A DNA stretch of 64,000 nucleotides from Gymnopus androsaceus JB14 (Eukaryota > Basidiomycota > Agaricomycetes > Agaricales > Omphalotaceae): the NCBI GenBank assembly GCA_009733575.1, contig ML769400.1, forward strand, positions 365,616-429,615, written 5' to 3'. The translations under genes were made by a program, and so were the position numbers. Below, one piece after another: positions 44,407 through 55,421 of the stretch (position 1 is its first letter; each line of letters begins with the position of its first letter). The notes beneath the pieces are model-generated. The model was not told the DNA's origin. It saw nothing but the letters and a program-made list of their open reading frames with translations, and searched no databases.

Positions 44407-45187
44407 GGCATCTCATGTATTTTTAAACTATGCTATGTATTCGGATATTGTATTTTGTGCTTAATTTACTTATTCACCTTAAACATTGCACGACAGTCCT
44501 TTGTGTGTTGTGTATCCTGGTGAGCATTGGATTATGGGAATCAACGCTGGACTTATGCACCCGATAGTTAGCCCTACGGTCCCGTCTCCTGGTCTGCAAA
44601 GCTTCAAGCTGGGTTCAAGACCATGCCCTCCTTGACTCCTTGGGTATAATTGATGACGCAGTCATGATGACAAGGCTTTCCATTTTAGTCGAACAATGGG
44701 CAGTTCTCAGTTACGCGATATGGAAATGATGGAAGTACGGAAGGCACGCGTCTTCGAAAAACAAACAGACCCTTATCCCCTTTAGTACGACGCGTTTTGG
44801 GACAAGGCAAACATTAATACTGGACTCTTTGACCAACTTCCACGAATGAGAACATTCAAGGTACAGGTAACGTCGAGAATGTAACATATCGTTCATTAAT
44901 TGTGAATGTCAAGTCCGCTCCATACTTTCTTTTGCATGGAGATCTCGAAAAAAGAATTTCTTTGTGAAAAGTTGAAACTTGGTGCGTTCTTTCTTCTACA
45001 ACGTGTATAAATATTAAATACATCACCACAAAGACGCCCTTTTCTTTGATATTTACTCGTGGCATTCGAGATTCCGTATCTGAGCATAACCATCCTCGTC
45101 TTTCTTCTTCCACCACCACCACAGAAATATAACCACCAATAACATTAACACGCCGTCTTCGCCTTCCAACTAGCGTTCAACTGTAGG
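44407..45187. other. intergenic, HMG-box gene upstream region
   Basis: No gene supported. Contains a CCA repeat near 45110 shortly before the HMG-box start. Confidence 0.5.
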
Positions 45188-46910
45188 ATGGGTTCGCTAC
45201 CTTTCGAAGCTGACGCTGCTATGTCTCCTCCGTTACCTTTGTCGTCTGACGAGGACCACTCTGTACATCCCGAGCCCGAAGGCTCGCCTGGTGTACTAGC
45301 CTCCTCACTCCCTTACCCAGATCCTACTTCCCTTTACATCCCCCCAGACCCGAAGAAGAAGTCTCACGCCCGAAAGCAACCGGCTGGACATATCCCTCGT
45401 CCTCGAAATGCTTTCATTCTCTTCAGATGTGACTTTGTTCGCCAAAAGAAGGTGCCAGACCACGTCGAGGCGAACCATCGAAACATCTCCCGCATCGTAG
45501 GCACTGTCTGGAAGAACATGAGCACTAGCCAGAAAGCTCCCTGGATCGCGATGGCCGATATGGAAAAGAAGAATCATGCCAAAGCGCATCCGGGATACAA
45601 ATATCATCCTGGGTACGAAGGTAGAGGCAAGGGATCGCGAAGCAAGAAAGGCCTCCACTCTCCTGCAGATGCCTCGAGTGTGGAGGGACAGAGTCCTTCC
45701 TTGAGTCACTGGACTCCCTCCCCTTCTTTCACTCCCCCCATCGCGCCTTTGAGGCGTTCTTCCTCGTGCCCACCTCCAGGCGCTCTCCCGGTACCCCTTA
45801 TCACCCAACAGGCTGATGTTCTAGGTCTTTCCACCCCATCCATAACCAGGGACGATCTCTCTCGTCGTCCCAGTCGCACTGTCATGTATCAGTCTAGCGC
45901 GCCACTGAATCTATTCATGCCCTCAGTAGCTACTAGTTTGCCACCTCCATCCGCTGCCAACGCCTCCGGGTCGTCACAGTGGTGGGCGACTGATCCAGGT
46001 AGCGGTGCTCCGCTAATGTCCGGACCGTACAGTATTGCACCTCCCGGTGATGCTCCAGGATGGGATGCTGCTCCAGCCAAACCTACATGGTATGAGTGGT
46101 CTGACGAAGCATTATCCGGGCCGCATGCAACGGCGGGGAATATAGAGGTTAGTTCGTCTTCGTTCGAAGCTGTGACTTTTTTTTTGCTGACGAGCTTGTG
46201 CTGTCTTTCTTTAGCCGTACGAGTTGAATACGAGCTTCACGAACACCGTCCCCGACTGGTCTAAAACACGACCAGTATTTACGAATCCTTTTGCACCCCA
46301 ACCACCCAGTACCATCGATCCTAACTCATTGGGCTGGAATGTTCTCCCCGATGGGTAGTATTCCTCGAGCTGAACCGATGTCTTTCGATGCACCGAACTT
46401 TAGCTTACCTTTGGACCTTCAGCTTCGCGACCAGTGGGATGATTTGAATGCCATGTTCAGAACTCGGTTGTCCTTGGTCGAAGCCGATGATGCCCCGTCT
46501 ACCATGACGAAAATACCTCCAGACACCTCTGACAACACCCGGCGCTCTCGAAAATTTTCTGCGGCTCACTTGAGGGATAAGGGTATCAAACCCACGTCCC
46601 TCAGAGGGTCAGGCGTCGTCCGTCATTATTTTCAGCACCTCCCACTGCCATATCATCGAGCTCTGCGTCTATCGCGCCTCTACCGACTATCGAACCTGTT
46701 CGTTTTTCTTCCCCTGGTCCTTCTGCTAGACCGTACATCCAAAAGGAAGATTATGCACGTTATTTCGGCCCAGACGCTTCCAGAGAGGAACGCTGAATAT
46801 TTACCAGGGAGATATTCCAGAAGCGTTATCCGAATGCGACTGAGAGCGAATATGAGCAATACCTTGCGACCTTTGAGCAGATGGCTCAGGCCGCCAAGAG
46901 AAGAGCCTGA
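45188..46910 (+). CDS. HMG-box transcription factor, one probable frame break before the C-terminal exons
   Basis: DNA-binding regulator of the fungal MATA-HMG type. ATG 45188. Exon 1 to 46147 carries an acidic/Pro-rich leader, then the HMG box IPRPRNAFILFRCDFVRQKK ... HRNISRIVGTVWKNMS ... APWIAMADMEKKNHAKAHPG, and a Ser/Pro-rich region. Exon 2 starts at 46215 (PYELNTSFTNTVPDWSKTRP). In the given frame it stops at 46357, but the next register stays coding-like (RAEPMSFDAPNFSLPLDLQL, DQWDDLNAMF), two good introns follow (GTATCA...TTTTCAG ending near 46634; GTTATT...TTACCAG ending near 46808) and the end reads AREIFQKRYPNATESEYEQY and AQAAKRRA, TGA 46910. One extra base in a C4 run at 46345-46348 would explain the break. 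Neighbouring genes give no clue to its target pathway. Confidence 0.85.
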
Positions 46911-47174
46911 AAACCTACGACCGGGAGATTCAATACGTTACGAATAAAATTAAACAAAAACGATGTCGTGATACAGATTGATACTACATATACATAGTTA
47001 CTACTGTCAGGTTGAAGTTCACTGTAGACATACATACACATGCACAACTTGCCTTAATGATATTAATTATTGATTTGGAAGAGTCGAAGAATGAATATAT
47101 TCCTGTGCATTCGACACACTCGCCCCTCACGATGTAACGTATCTTACAACCAACAAATTGAGAAGAGACCACCA

Positions 47175-47735
47175 TCAAAGAGGTGTTACACGACTGAGAT
47201 TCTCTGTAAATGGGTAATTGTAATTGCCTGGCGCATTGGCCTGGCCTGTGGATGCATACCCAGTGTTGAGTTGAGTCATTGAGCTAAACGACTCTGCGCG
47301 GCCAGAATCTAGGGGCGGCGAGACGACCCTAGGAAGCACTAGATTGCCTGATGACATGAATTCTGCAGACGGTGCAGTATGATGCCTTCTACGATGTCGA
47401 TGAAGAAGTAAGAGTGCCAATAGTACCAGGGCAATCAAGACGACACCACCAATTGCACCACCAGGCGATAGCTCCTACAGGGAGATGAGTTTGCTGCGAG
47501 AGAGCTTCTTGCTTCTGGGTTAGAGGAGTCCATCACCAGACGCTGTAGTGTAACTGCTGAGGCAGACGGACTACTGGTCGTGGACTGAAGTCGGAACGCC
47601 GGTAAGTGAAGATTCCGAAGTGGGAGTGGTGATAAGAGGTGTCGTGATAGTAGGGATGGGACTGGTGAAACTGAAAGATGTCGTAAGGGTAGGGGAGTGG
47701 TGGATATTGGTGAGGAGGTTGTAGTAGCATTGCTA
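47175..47735 (-). CDS. C-terminal part of a single-pass membrane protein, Ser/Thr-rich, 5' end unresolved
   Basis: Minus-strand frame reads a Thr/Ser/Pro-rich region (TTSSPISTTPLPLRH-like), an acceptor (CTGTAG near 47480), then SPGGAIGGVVLIALVLLALL, LLHRHRRR and a cytoplasmic tail (APSAEFMSSGNLVLPRVVSP; GYASTGQANAPGNYNYPF) to the stop at 47175. That is the usual layout of Agaricomycete cell-surface proteins with a mucin-like ectodomain. A possible signal-peptide start is the ATG at 48097 (MRRWQMLLFSFLSL), but I cannot join it in frame. Confidence 0.45.
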
Positions 47736-48193
47736 GATGCCTCAGAAGAAGTACTGCTAGCTAATGAAGATGACTGTCATCGCTAGCGATGCCGGAAGAG
47801 GAGGTAGAGCATAGTGGATGTATTGCTAAAGGGAGGCTTATGCTGTTTTGGAGTCGAATCCGAATCCGAACCCTTTGGCTTAGAAAAACTGCCACCCATT
47901 TCTTTTCTCTCCTACACAAGCTATCAGAATACAGGAAGTCCCAAGCAATGTCAATGACCTACCACTATAATGCGCAGAGAAATATCATGGGGAGGCATAA
48001 ATAATATCAATGTGACCAGCACAACTTGATAAAACGAATGACTGGTGGGCTAGTGGAGGCTCAGGAAAGAAAAGAGCAGCATCTGCCATCTACGCATCAA
48101 CAGGGTAACAGAGGCTGATCGCGACTGTCCCTGAGATGTATATCATTTTTTTCGGCTATGTACATAAAAGGCGCGCTTATTCAAGCTGATATC

Positions 48194-49308
48194 ATGTTAC
48201 TCAGGCGTTTCTTCTCCAACTCTGCTATAAGAAATATGAGAATCGTGCCATTTGCGATCCGGGAGGACAATTATGCTTATTTGCTTATCGACGAAGCGTC
48301 AAAGCAAGCTGCTGCTGTAGATCCTTATGATGTTTCAAAGGTCGTTGCTGCTGCAGAGAAACTAGGTAAGAATTGGGAATTTTGGATACGAAATTCGTAC
48401 AGCAATTCTAATACCCGTTCGTTACAGGTGTTCAGCTCGTAGCCGGTATTACTACGCATCACCATTTTGATCACAGTGGAGGAAACAAGGTAAGGCTCTG
48501 TGGATCTCCGTTCTTGCGCGGTCTCCATTAACTTATCTGCGATCTTGCCAGGATTTCGTATGTGACTTGTTACAACGTTCGGGGCTAAACTAGACCAGTG
48601 TTCCAGGCATCAAAGTTTCCGGATGCTCCCATCTATGGCGGAAGTGACAAGATACCTGCATTGACTAAGCTGGTAAAGGACAAAGATGAGTTCACCCTTG
48701 GTGATATTCATGTCAAGTAAGCAAGCGTTTATGGATATGTTTCCCTTCTAATGCTCTTTCAGGTGCCTGGCAACTCCATGTCACACCCAAGACTCTATCT
48801 GCTACTATGTCACCGATACTGTCAACCAGAAACATCCACATCCAGGAGGCGTCTTTACCGGCGACACACTTTTCCTCAGCGGCTGTGGTCGCTTCTTCGA
48901 AGGAGTCGGAACAGAGATGGACGCAGCGCTTTCGTATCTGGGCACTCTACCCGATGCTACGATTGTGTATAATGGTCACGAATACACTGCTTCAAGCGTC
49001 GCATTTGGCAAGTCCATTGAGCCTGAGAATCCAGCCATTGCCAAACTTGAGGAATTGGCCAAGAACAACAAGATGACTACCGGGCTTACCACAATCGGAG
49101 AAGAGAAGGAATGGAATGTGTTTATGCGTTTGGGGAATCCTACAGTAAGGTGAGCAAATTCAAGTTCTTGGCTGTGTGTTCTCTATTGATGATGTTTGTC
49201 AGGCAAGCTTCTGGCGTCGCCGCTGATGCGCCTCCAGTGCAGTCATGGATGCCCTCAGGGAAAAGAAGAACAATTTCAGAGGGTAGGCATCTCAGATGCT
49301 TCCCTTAA
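48194..49308 (+). CDS. GLO2: hydroxyacylglutathione hydrolase (glyoxalase II), C-terminal frame break
   Basis: Metallo-beta-lactamase-fold enzyme hydrolysing S-lactoylglutathione in methylglyoxal detoxification. ATG 48194 gives a mitochondrial-type leader (MLLRRFFSNSAIRN); a cytosolic form could start at the internal Met before RIVPFAIREDNYAYLLID. Metal motif THHHFDHSGG, then a 6-nt exon GATTTC (48552-48557) giving NKDF, ASKFPDAPIYGGSDKIPALT, CHTQDSICYYV, VFTGDTLFLSGCGRFFEG and VYNGHEYTASSVAFG. After the last intron the frame runs DAPPVQSWMPSG to 49308, but the register VMDALREKKNNFRG ending at 49286 is the conserved family end. One missing G at 49239 would restore it. Convergent with SFT2. 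Confidence 0.92.
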
Positions 49309-49610
49309 TCCCTAGTTTCATCAGTTGAAATGTAGGCCCAAACTCTAACATGTACCAGTCAAACTTCAAATATGTATATCTCCTTACTGTAACTCTCAAA
49401 TGTATCGTATTGAATACACGAGCGTCGTAGCCTCAATCTCACAGCACACACAAAGTCCATAGGTTTAGTATACAATCAAGGAAGCACAAAAGAACAAAAC
49501 ACCAGTTAATTTAAAACGAAGAGCTACGATTCCTAGCATCACAGATTAGAGAGGGGTGCGTCATAGAGAAGCGCAGACGTGCTCACCGAACTACCCTTCC
49601 AAGTAGTCAT

Positions 49611-50370
49611 TCAACTCAACCCAACAGTTTTAAGGACGGCACTACGCGCGTACGGGATGTAAGAGATGGAATACCACGTATAGGCAAGGTATTCAAGGAT
49701 AACGAAAACTGTCAAGGAGGTCAAGATTCGGAGGAAGATGCAAGAATTCATCAAACGCACCGAGGCAAAGAACCTATGTCAAAATTCATGAGTGAGTCGT
49801 CGTAAAGAATGAAAGTAATTCGCGTACATCGCTACGAATAACAAATGCGCCCACGAATACCAAGCCTATCATAGCGAGGAAAACGAGCGTTGCAACTATT
49901 CGAACGGGTTTGAACATCTATGAAACATTGTTTGGCTTTGCCTTTGAGAATACAGTGGCGGAGCGCTCACGAGTTTCAGCTGGGTTACCAAACTGATTGA
50001 TATTCGTGAGCTACGAAGGCAATGAAAAGGAGCGACACAGAAGACCTACACCCATTAAGAATCCAGTTCCAGCAAGAGAAACAATAGTGCCCAATGCATA
50101 TAGTATAGCAAATAATGCAAGCTGGGCCAAGAACAGAACGATAGAACCCAGAAGACTGAGTAAGAAACCGACGGCTAGACTAAACAGTGTAATGGACTTT
50201 AGAGGCAGTAACTCGAGGCTAATTAACACAACGCACCAGCCAATAAACCCATATAACCTCGTCGTGCGTGACAGTCCTAGAAACTTGAACGCAGAATCAC
50301 CTTCAAAGAACTGCGTTTCGGGAACTCCTATGCCTGCGGATTCGAGATTGAGCCAGCCTCTGCTTGCCAT
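49611..50370 (-). CDS. SFT2: SFT2-family Golgi vesicle transport protein
   Basis: Four-helix Golgi membrane protein acting in retrograde endosome-Golgi traffic. ATG 50370 (MASRGWLNLESAGIGVPETQ), FKFLGLSRTTRLYGFIGC, intron 50236-50180 (57 nt, in frame, so unspliced reading is also open), LAVGFLLSLLGSIVLFLAQL, ALFAILYALGTIVSLAGTGF, then a 9-nt exon LKL (49979-49971), MFKPVRIVATLVFLAMIGLV, FVGAFVIRSD, VLCL, and VFVILEYLAYTWYSISYIPY ending RSAVLKTVGLS, TGA 49611. Membrane segments are evident by hydrophobicity. Six or so short GT-AG introns. No frame damage. Confidence 0.9.
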
Positions 50371-50823
50371 TTTGGTTGATGAAGAAGAGGAAAAGGTAAG
50401 TTGACGGTTTTGTGGTGTATTTTACTGGAAGAGATTCCGGATAGCTTGCCAGCAGCAGTTCTAAGTGAAGAATCTGAAAATGTTGATGCACGCGAGCTGC
50501 CGGCGGTTTTGCGTATTAGGCGCCCATGTTTCTTTTAAATAAGTTCGCACCATCTTTGCCTTCGGAGCTTTTTGGATGAAGAGGTCAGAACGCGTACTTC
50601 CGCACCCCTAGCAAACTATATAAACCATCTCTTCAAGCCCCTGATTTAGAACTCTACTGTATCTCTTCAATGCGCGGGGAATGAAAGGAGGTAACAGAAT
50701 TAAAGCCGCTTGAAGTCGATCGTTTGGTTCCTTATTAGGTCTTAGGAGTCGTTGCCGTTGCCCCTTGCAAAGGTTGGTATCGAGCACCCACTTTACTTCC
50801 GTTCAAGCCAGTCTTTTACGAGC
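50371..50823. other. divergent intergenic region between SFT2 and the first CFEM gene
   Basis: No gene seen; likely promoters for both neighbours. Confidence 0.45.
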
Positions 50824-51379
50824 ATGACCAGGCTAACTTCGGTGACCTTAGTGGGCTTTATCTGCCTTGTCGGAAGCTTTGAACAAGGTGAGTTTGCTTC
50901 ATCCAGTTGGAAGGTTGTTTGATTTGATAGTGGGAAAGCCTCTGCAGCGTCGTCTTCTTCCAGCTCGTCCGCCAACTCAGCGACATCTACTGGCGCCGCA
51001 AACACGACGTGCGTTATCGATTGTTTGACCAATGCAGTAACGTCGAGCGATTGTAAAGTAGTGTATGTCTATCCTTCCTGCGTCGTCTCTCATTGACGAA
51101 CATCCTGCTTTCAGTACGAACGTCACCTGTGCATGTCTTAGCGTTGATGTACAACGATCCGCTCGTGACTGCTTGCTCGACCAGTGTGAATCCCTTGCAT
51201 CCTTTGAAGCAGCCGCGGCGATTCAAGACGCAGAATGCGCAAGTGTTACTGCGACACTGTCTAGTATCAACAAGGCCGCAGGGATGGTAGGATCTATGAA
51301 TGGAGAGTTAGGCCTAAGTTTGATAATCGCGGCCACAGTGGTGATGTTGAGTATGGGTATGAGTTTGCTCTCATGGTAA
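50824..51379 (+). CDS. CFEM-domain protein, probably GPI-anchored, gene 1
   Basis: Extracellular eight-Cys domain; in other fungi such proteins bind heme or act in host or surface interactions. ATG 50824 gives a signal peptide (MTRLTSVTLVGFICLVGSFE), then a Ser-rich stretch and the CFEM domain: TTCVIDCLTNAVTSSDC, VTCACLSVDVQRSARDCLLD, QCESLASFEAAAAIQDAEC, eight Cys in all. The C-terminus SMNGELGLSLIIAATVVMLS is hydrophobic and follows small residues, as in GPI signals. Three exons with GT-AG introns near 50888-50937 and 51063-51114. TAA at 51379. Tandem with a second CFEM gene on the same strand. Confidence 0.88.
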
Positions 51380-51717
51380 AAAGCGTTTGGTAACCGGTTT
51401 AACACGTTACGGAACGAGCATTCTACAATGTATTAACGCCTCCGCTTGTCACTAAACTATGAATCCCTCATCCCTGGTACTCTAGTGCTGTCACCTTCAT
51501 CCCTGTCGGGCAGCAAATTGAAGTGCACTCTTAGCATTCTAGTTGCTGTACATGACATGGCATTCATCTCCTATTCGGACTACTCTTTCCAGCGCGGACG
51601 TCCAAGCGACCGCATACGACTTGATCGATTCAACACTTGGTATTCTAACTCCTATAACGCATGAATTTAAAGAGGAGGGGTTCAAGGCAGTCCGTCCGAT
51701 CCATCCCCCGTACTACC

Positions 51718-52447
51718 ATGAGACTTTCACTCAGCATAATTAGCCTCGCCTGCATCGCTGCCGTTGGAGTCCTAGCTCAGGATGGTAAGCAGCCAAGCCT
51801 TCTCTACTCCCCGCACTTAGACAAACCTAACAGACTCCGATTCAGCATCATCGGTAGCATCCTCGGATGCAGCATCAGCTACCGCCTCCGTCTCCGACCT
51901 TTCCCCCTGTGCGCTCACTTGCCTCACAACTGCAGCCACGAGCGCTGGATGCAGCGAGTATGTCATTGTTACACTTTCCGTCACTGCTTCAATTGATTGA
52001 GATGATTCCACACAGAACCGACTTCACTTGTGTCTGTACCAACACCGACTTCCAGTCAGCGGCCTTGTCATGTTTGGAAAGCAACTGCACGTCGTCGGAT
52101 CTTGCCGTTGCAGATGCTCTTCAAACCGCAGAATGTGCCACCAGTAAGTACAGTAAAACATTCACATTCTCGATATATAATGCTGACCCACGCTTGTAGT
52201 CGTTAGTGGATCGGACTCTGCAACGTCGACGGCTTCCTCTGGGTCCGCTGGTTCCACAGCTAGCGCTGCTGCTACAACTTCGAAGGCAGCTAGCTCTGCA
52301 TCTGGTACATCCTCCAAGGCAGGCAGCGCCACTTCTGCCTCTGCCTCTGCTACCTCGTCGAGCAAGAGCAACGGTGCAGACAAAGTCGTTTTGACGAGCG
52401 GAGCAGGAGCTGTGGCAATGGCTGCTGTGCTCTTTGGATTGGCTTAA
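51718..52447 (+). CDS. CFEM-domain protein, probably GPI-anchored, gene 2
   Basis: Diverged tandem neighbour of the CFEM gene at 50824. ATG 51718, signal peptide (MRLSLSIISLACIAAVGVLA), then after an intron SPCALTCLTTAATSAGC, TDFTCVCTNTDFQSAALSCL, ESNCTSSDLAVADALQTAEC (eight Cys), a Ser/Ala-rich spacer and a GPI-type end (SGAGAVAMAAVLFGLA). Four exons, GT-AG introns. TAA at 52447. A fragment closely resembling the end of its spacer (SSSKSNGADKVV) reappears at about 63116-63176. Confidence 0.9.
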
Positions 52448-52677
52448 GTTTATCAGGGCTGGTGTCTATAGCATTCTTTTACTCAACTTGTACCTGTCAT
52501 TTCTCGGACAAAAAGCTTCATTTTCATCATCTCTAACAGAGGTTTCATAACCAATTTATGAAGAGCATAAAGCCAACGTAGAACGGAGTAGTATATGGTT
52601 TTAGGATACGGTACATAGCTCCAGGGCGTTGATCTCATTCAACTTGGGTTAATTTCGCGCCGTCTACTCCTCCTAAA

Positions 52678-54663
52678 TCACAGAGTGGATACTACAATCA
52701 GAATGATAGGTATAGCGAAGCACAAGACTGCATCGACTCCAACTCCAACTCCAGCATTGTTCGTTGAAGGGCCGGGGGTTGCACTGAGGGTAGCAGGAAA
52801 GCTTGCGGTTCCGGTTACGTTCGTGGTTTGGCTAGTAGCAGAGACTTGTGCAGCGTTAACCAATGCGAATAAGGCAAGCGTCTGATTAGTTGGGTCGTAT
52901 TGTGCAACGGGTGGTCCAATCCATGAACCAGCGTAGATGTTGCTGTTGGAAACAGTGGATGTGGTAACGACTGTGTTGTACTGGAATATACATGAGTTAT
53001 AAGTCATCGGCGCAATGAAATCTTACCTGAACAGAAAGAAATTCCCCAATGTATATTATAAGGTCGGCAGGTCCACTTATGGTATGATATAATGCACCAA
53101 GTCCCTGAACGAGGGCCGCGTCACCTAAACCACCTCCGATATCTAGGAAAAGTACAAAATCAGAGATAGACTGGCAGAGGCGAGCTAATAGAACGTACTA
53201 ATGATACCATTTGCCGCATTACACAGAACATTTGTTGTGAGTGTGATGTTGACAAGGTTGGAACGCCTTTATATTCCACATCATTAGTACAGGATAGGAG
53301 GTTTAGAAGTTCTACTCACAAGGTCTCCACAGATAAGTTTTGCTGTCCGAAAGAAGTATTACTAGGCAAGAGTGCAAGCCCCTCCATAAAAATGCCCGCC
53401 TGGTCAATCCGGAAGCCCCCTGGACCAAAAACATCATCACAGGAAGCACTGTCATTTACTGACATTGCTGCTATCCCATTGTTCACCCGGTGATATGCAT
53501 TATGTCTATCAAAAATGCACCAGAGTCTTGAGCGGCAGCGAGGTAGGTGTTGTCGGAAGTTGCTTGGTAGAGGTACGCTGAGAGTCTGGAGGGATAGCAT
53601 ATCAGGATAACGATGTTCCTGAAATCCAAGTTGATGAAAGTAGGCTTACGTGAAAAATAATCTGAAGAAGGATGGAAGTCAAGGGTTTTTCGAATATATA
53701 TAATAAAGCAGCACTAACGCAGTGGAAATCCCATAGATGGTCGTATCGTTCACAGTGGTTTGCTAATAGCAATTATAAGTCTTTGTTCTGCCAAATCCCT
53801 CAATAGATGCTCACCCAGAACGTGCCACCGACTAGGGTAGCTATCAAGTGAATGACAATGGTTAATATTAAGAGGTGAAATGTCAAACACGTACCGGAAC
53901 AGGTCTTTGTCAAGTTGAATAACTTTGACGGTATTGAGCCTGTGACCACATTCGCATCGGAAATGGTGAGAGTGCGACCAAAGTCCCAAGCTTGTGTGGC
54001 TATGTCAAGCATTGTAGAATTCTGGTAGACTCGGTACGCGCGCATTGCGTCGACACCTTGATTTCTGTAGATTGAGTCAATATATATGATTTTTTAAAGC
54101 CAGATTGGGGAGAAAGGTGGATGTACATTGGAAATTAGACTGTTATGAGAACAGATACTTTAACAGTGAGCACAAAGGAACGGGTAATGCAAAAGGTGTA
54201 CGAACACTAGGTTAAAGGCCAATAAGAATGGTTCAGTGGAGAGATGAATGAAATACCCACAACTGGTTTGATTGAAAGGGATTGTTTGTAAAATATGCCG
54301 TGACTGGAGACTTGAATGAGGTCTGGTTGTTATAGAGGTCATAGACAGCTAAAATCGAAAAGAAATCATCGCTGGCACTGGCTGTTTATAATGAGTCCGC
54401 GACTGAGCGAAACTGAAGAGATGACTTGCTGGTTCCGTTATTGAATACCTCCTGAATAGCAGCTTCAATGGTCGACTGATGATCAGTAATGGATATAGTT
54501 AGGTTTGTGCCCTATAATATGCTGCAATAAGTAGGTTGTTTTGTCCAAGCACCATTTCTCAGCTTACCAAGTTCCAAGTCAGTGGCGTCGCAAACCCATC
54601 AGCTAGCGTCTTTTTAACCAGCATAATTACTGAAAAAAAGTGTAAGAGGATTGTCAAGGGCAT
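52678..54663 (-). CDS. GH76 alpha-1,6-mannanase-like protein, paralogue A (GPI-type end), one frame break
   Basis: GH76 proteins (Dcw1/Dfg5 relatives) process mannan/GPI glycans at the cell wall. ATG 54663 gives a signal peptide (MPLTILLHFFSVIMLVKKTL). Blocks: ASDDFFSILAVYDLYNNQT, NQGVDAMRAYRVYQNSTMLD, IATQAWDFGRTLTISDANVV, ATLVGGTFW, a 12-nt exon (53650-53661), LSAYLYQATSDNTYLAAAQD, MSVNDSASCDDVFGPGGFRI, SGPADLIIYIGEFLSVQ and YAGSWIGPPVAQYDPTNQTL. The C-terminus is a hydrophobic GPI-like tail (DAVLCFAIPIILIVVSTL), unlike paralogues B and C. In the exon with GAFLIDIMHIT a C3 run at 53486-53488 (C4 in paralogue C) breaks the frame. Upstream 250 bases resemble the promoter of paralogue C. Confidence 0.85.
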
Positions 54664-55095
54664 GGTCCCTGGCAATGAGTAGGAAGTGACAAAATGAAAA
54701 ATGCAGCACAGCTGAAGTTGAAGGCGGAGAATCAAGAATGAAGGTCTTGAGTATATCCATCCTTTGATCAGTGGTTTATTATACTTATTACTTTGAACAA
54801 AGTTCAAAGAATTGTATCCCATCGGTCACTTTGATTCTCTTGGTTACCAATCACCCAGGTATCGGAGGCCTCTTATGGCACTGTTGTTGGAATCAAATTG
54901 GAGAGGTGAGTAGAGGTGAGCTGATGAGTGAGAGCTCAGCTCTAACTGATGAATATCTTTAAGACAGACCAAATGAGTACAAGTGTCAAAATCTACTTTT
55001 CTTTAGTTTTTGTAGAAAATGTAAGTTCTACTGTGAACATCCCTATTAATTACAGCTGTAAGTATGTATTTGACAACAACTCCAATGCCATAGGT
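54664..55095. other. paralogue A upstream region and start of inserted DNA
   Basis: 54664 to about 54965 matches, in reverse complement, 60180-60419 upstream of paralogue C (shared words around ATCAAAGGATGG, ACCGATGGGATACAATCTT-like and CCAATTTGATTCCAA). Beyond about 54965 the similarity ends. Confidence 0.6.
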
Positions 55096-55212
55096 TGATC
55101 CCACAGCAAGGTCCCCTTCTGTACAGCTCTGTACAGCTCAGCAATTGATGGGAAGTGATAAATATCAATTGCTGTACAGAGCTGTACAGAGGGAGACCTT
55201 GCTGCGGGATCA
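55096..55212. repeat. long imperfect inverted repeat (hairpin)
   Basis: Left arm from TGATCCCACAGCAAGGTCC at 55096, right arm ending GACCTTGCTGCGGGATCA at 55212; both arms also share CTGTACAGCTCTGTACAGC and CAATTGAT, about 50 bases each with a few mismatches, with a short A/T-rich centre. Lies between the head-to-head GH76 paralogues A and B and resembles a fold-back element or an inverted insertion scar. Confidence 0.8.
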
Positions 55213-55421
55213 CCCAGGTTTTGTTGATGTACTCCATGACCTTCCTGAGAGGGATGCTTCCCTCACAACACTCAGCCCTTGACTATATCCTGATTCCAAC
55301 TCTTGATGCTCTCCTTCTGCTAATCTACTTATTTTGCTCCATGTGCTCCAGCGATTATATGGAGCAGACTAGCATCAGCAAAACGTGTATTTACCGATTT
55401 AATTTTGCCAGCAAACATTGA
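55200..55421 (+). mobile_element. possible transposon-derived fragment
   Basis: Plus-strand frame reads SMTFLRGMLPSQHSALDYIL, PTLDALLLLIYLFCSMCSSD and YMEQTSISKTCIYRFNFASK. This looks like short fragments often seen in decayed Agaricomycete transposons, but I cannot name the family. No start codon context or introns support a host gene. Confidence 0.3.

Noticed and set aside
46291..46947. 218-codon open frame as a separate gene
   Set aside because: Its first part is the shifted continuation of the HMG-box gene and its second part reads through an intron; better explained as exons of that gene.
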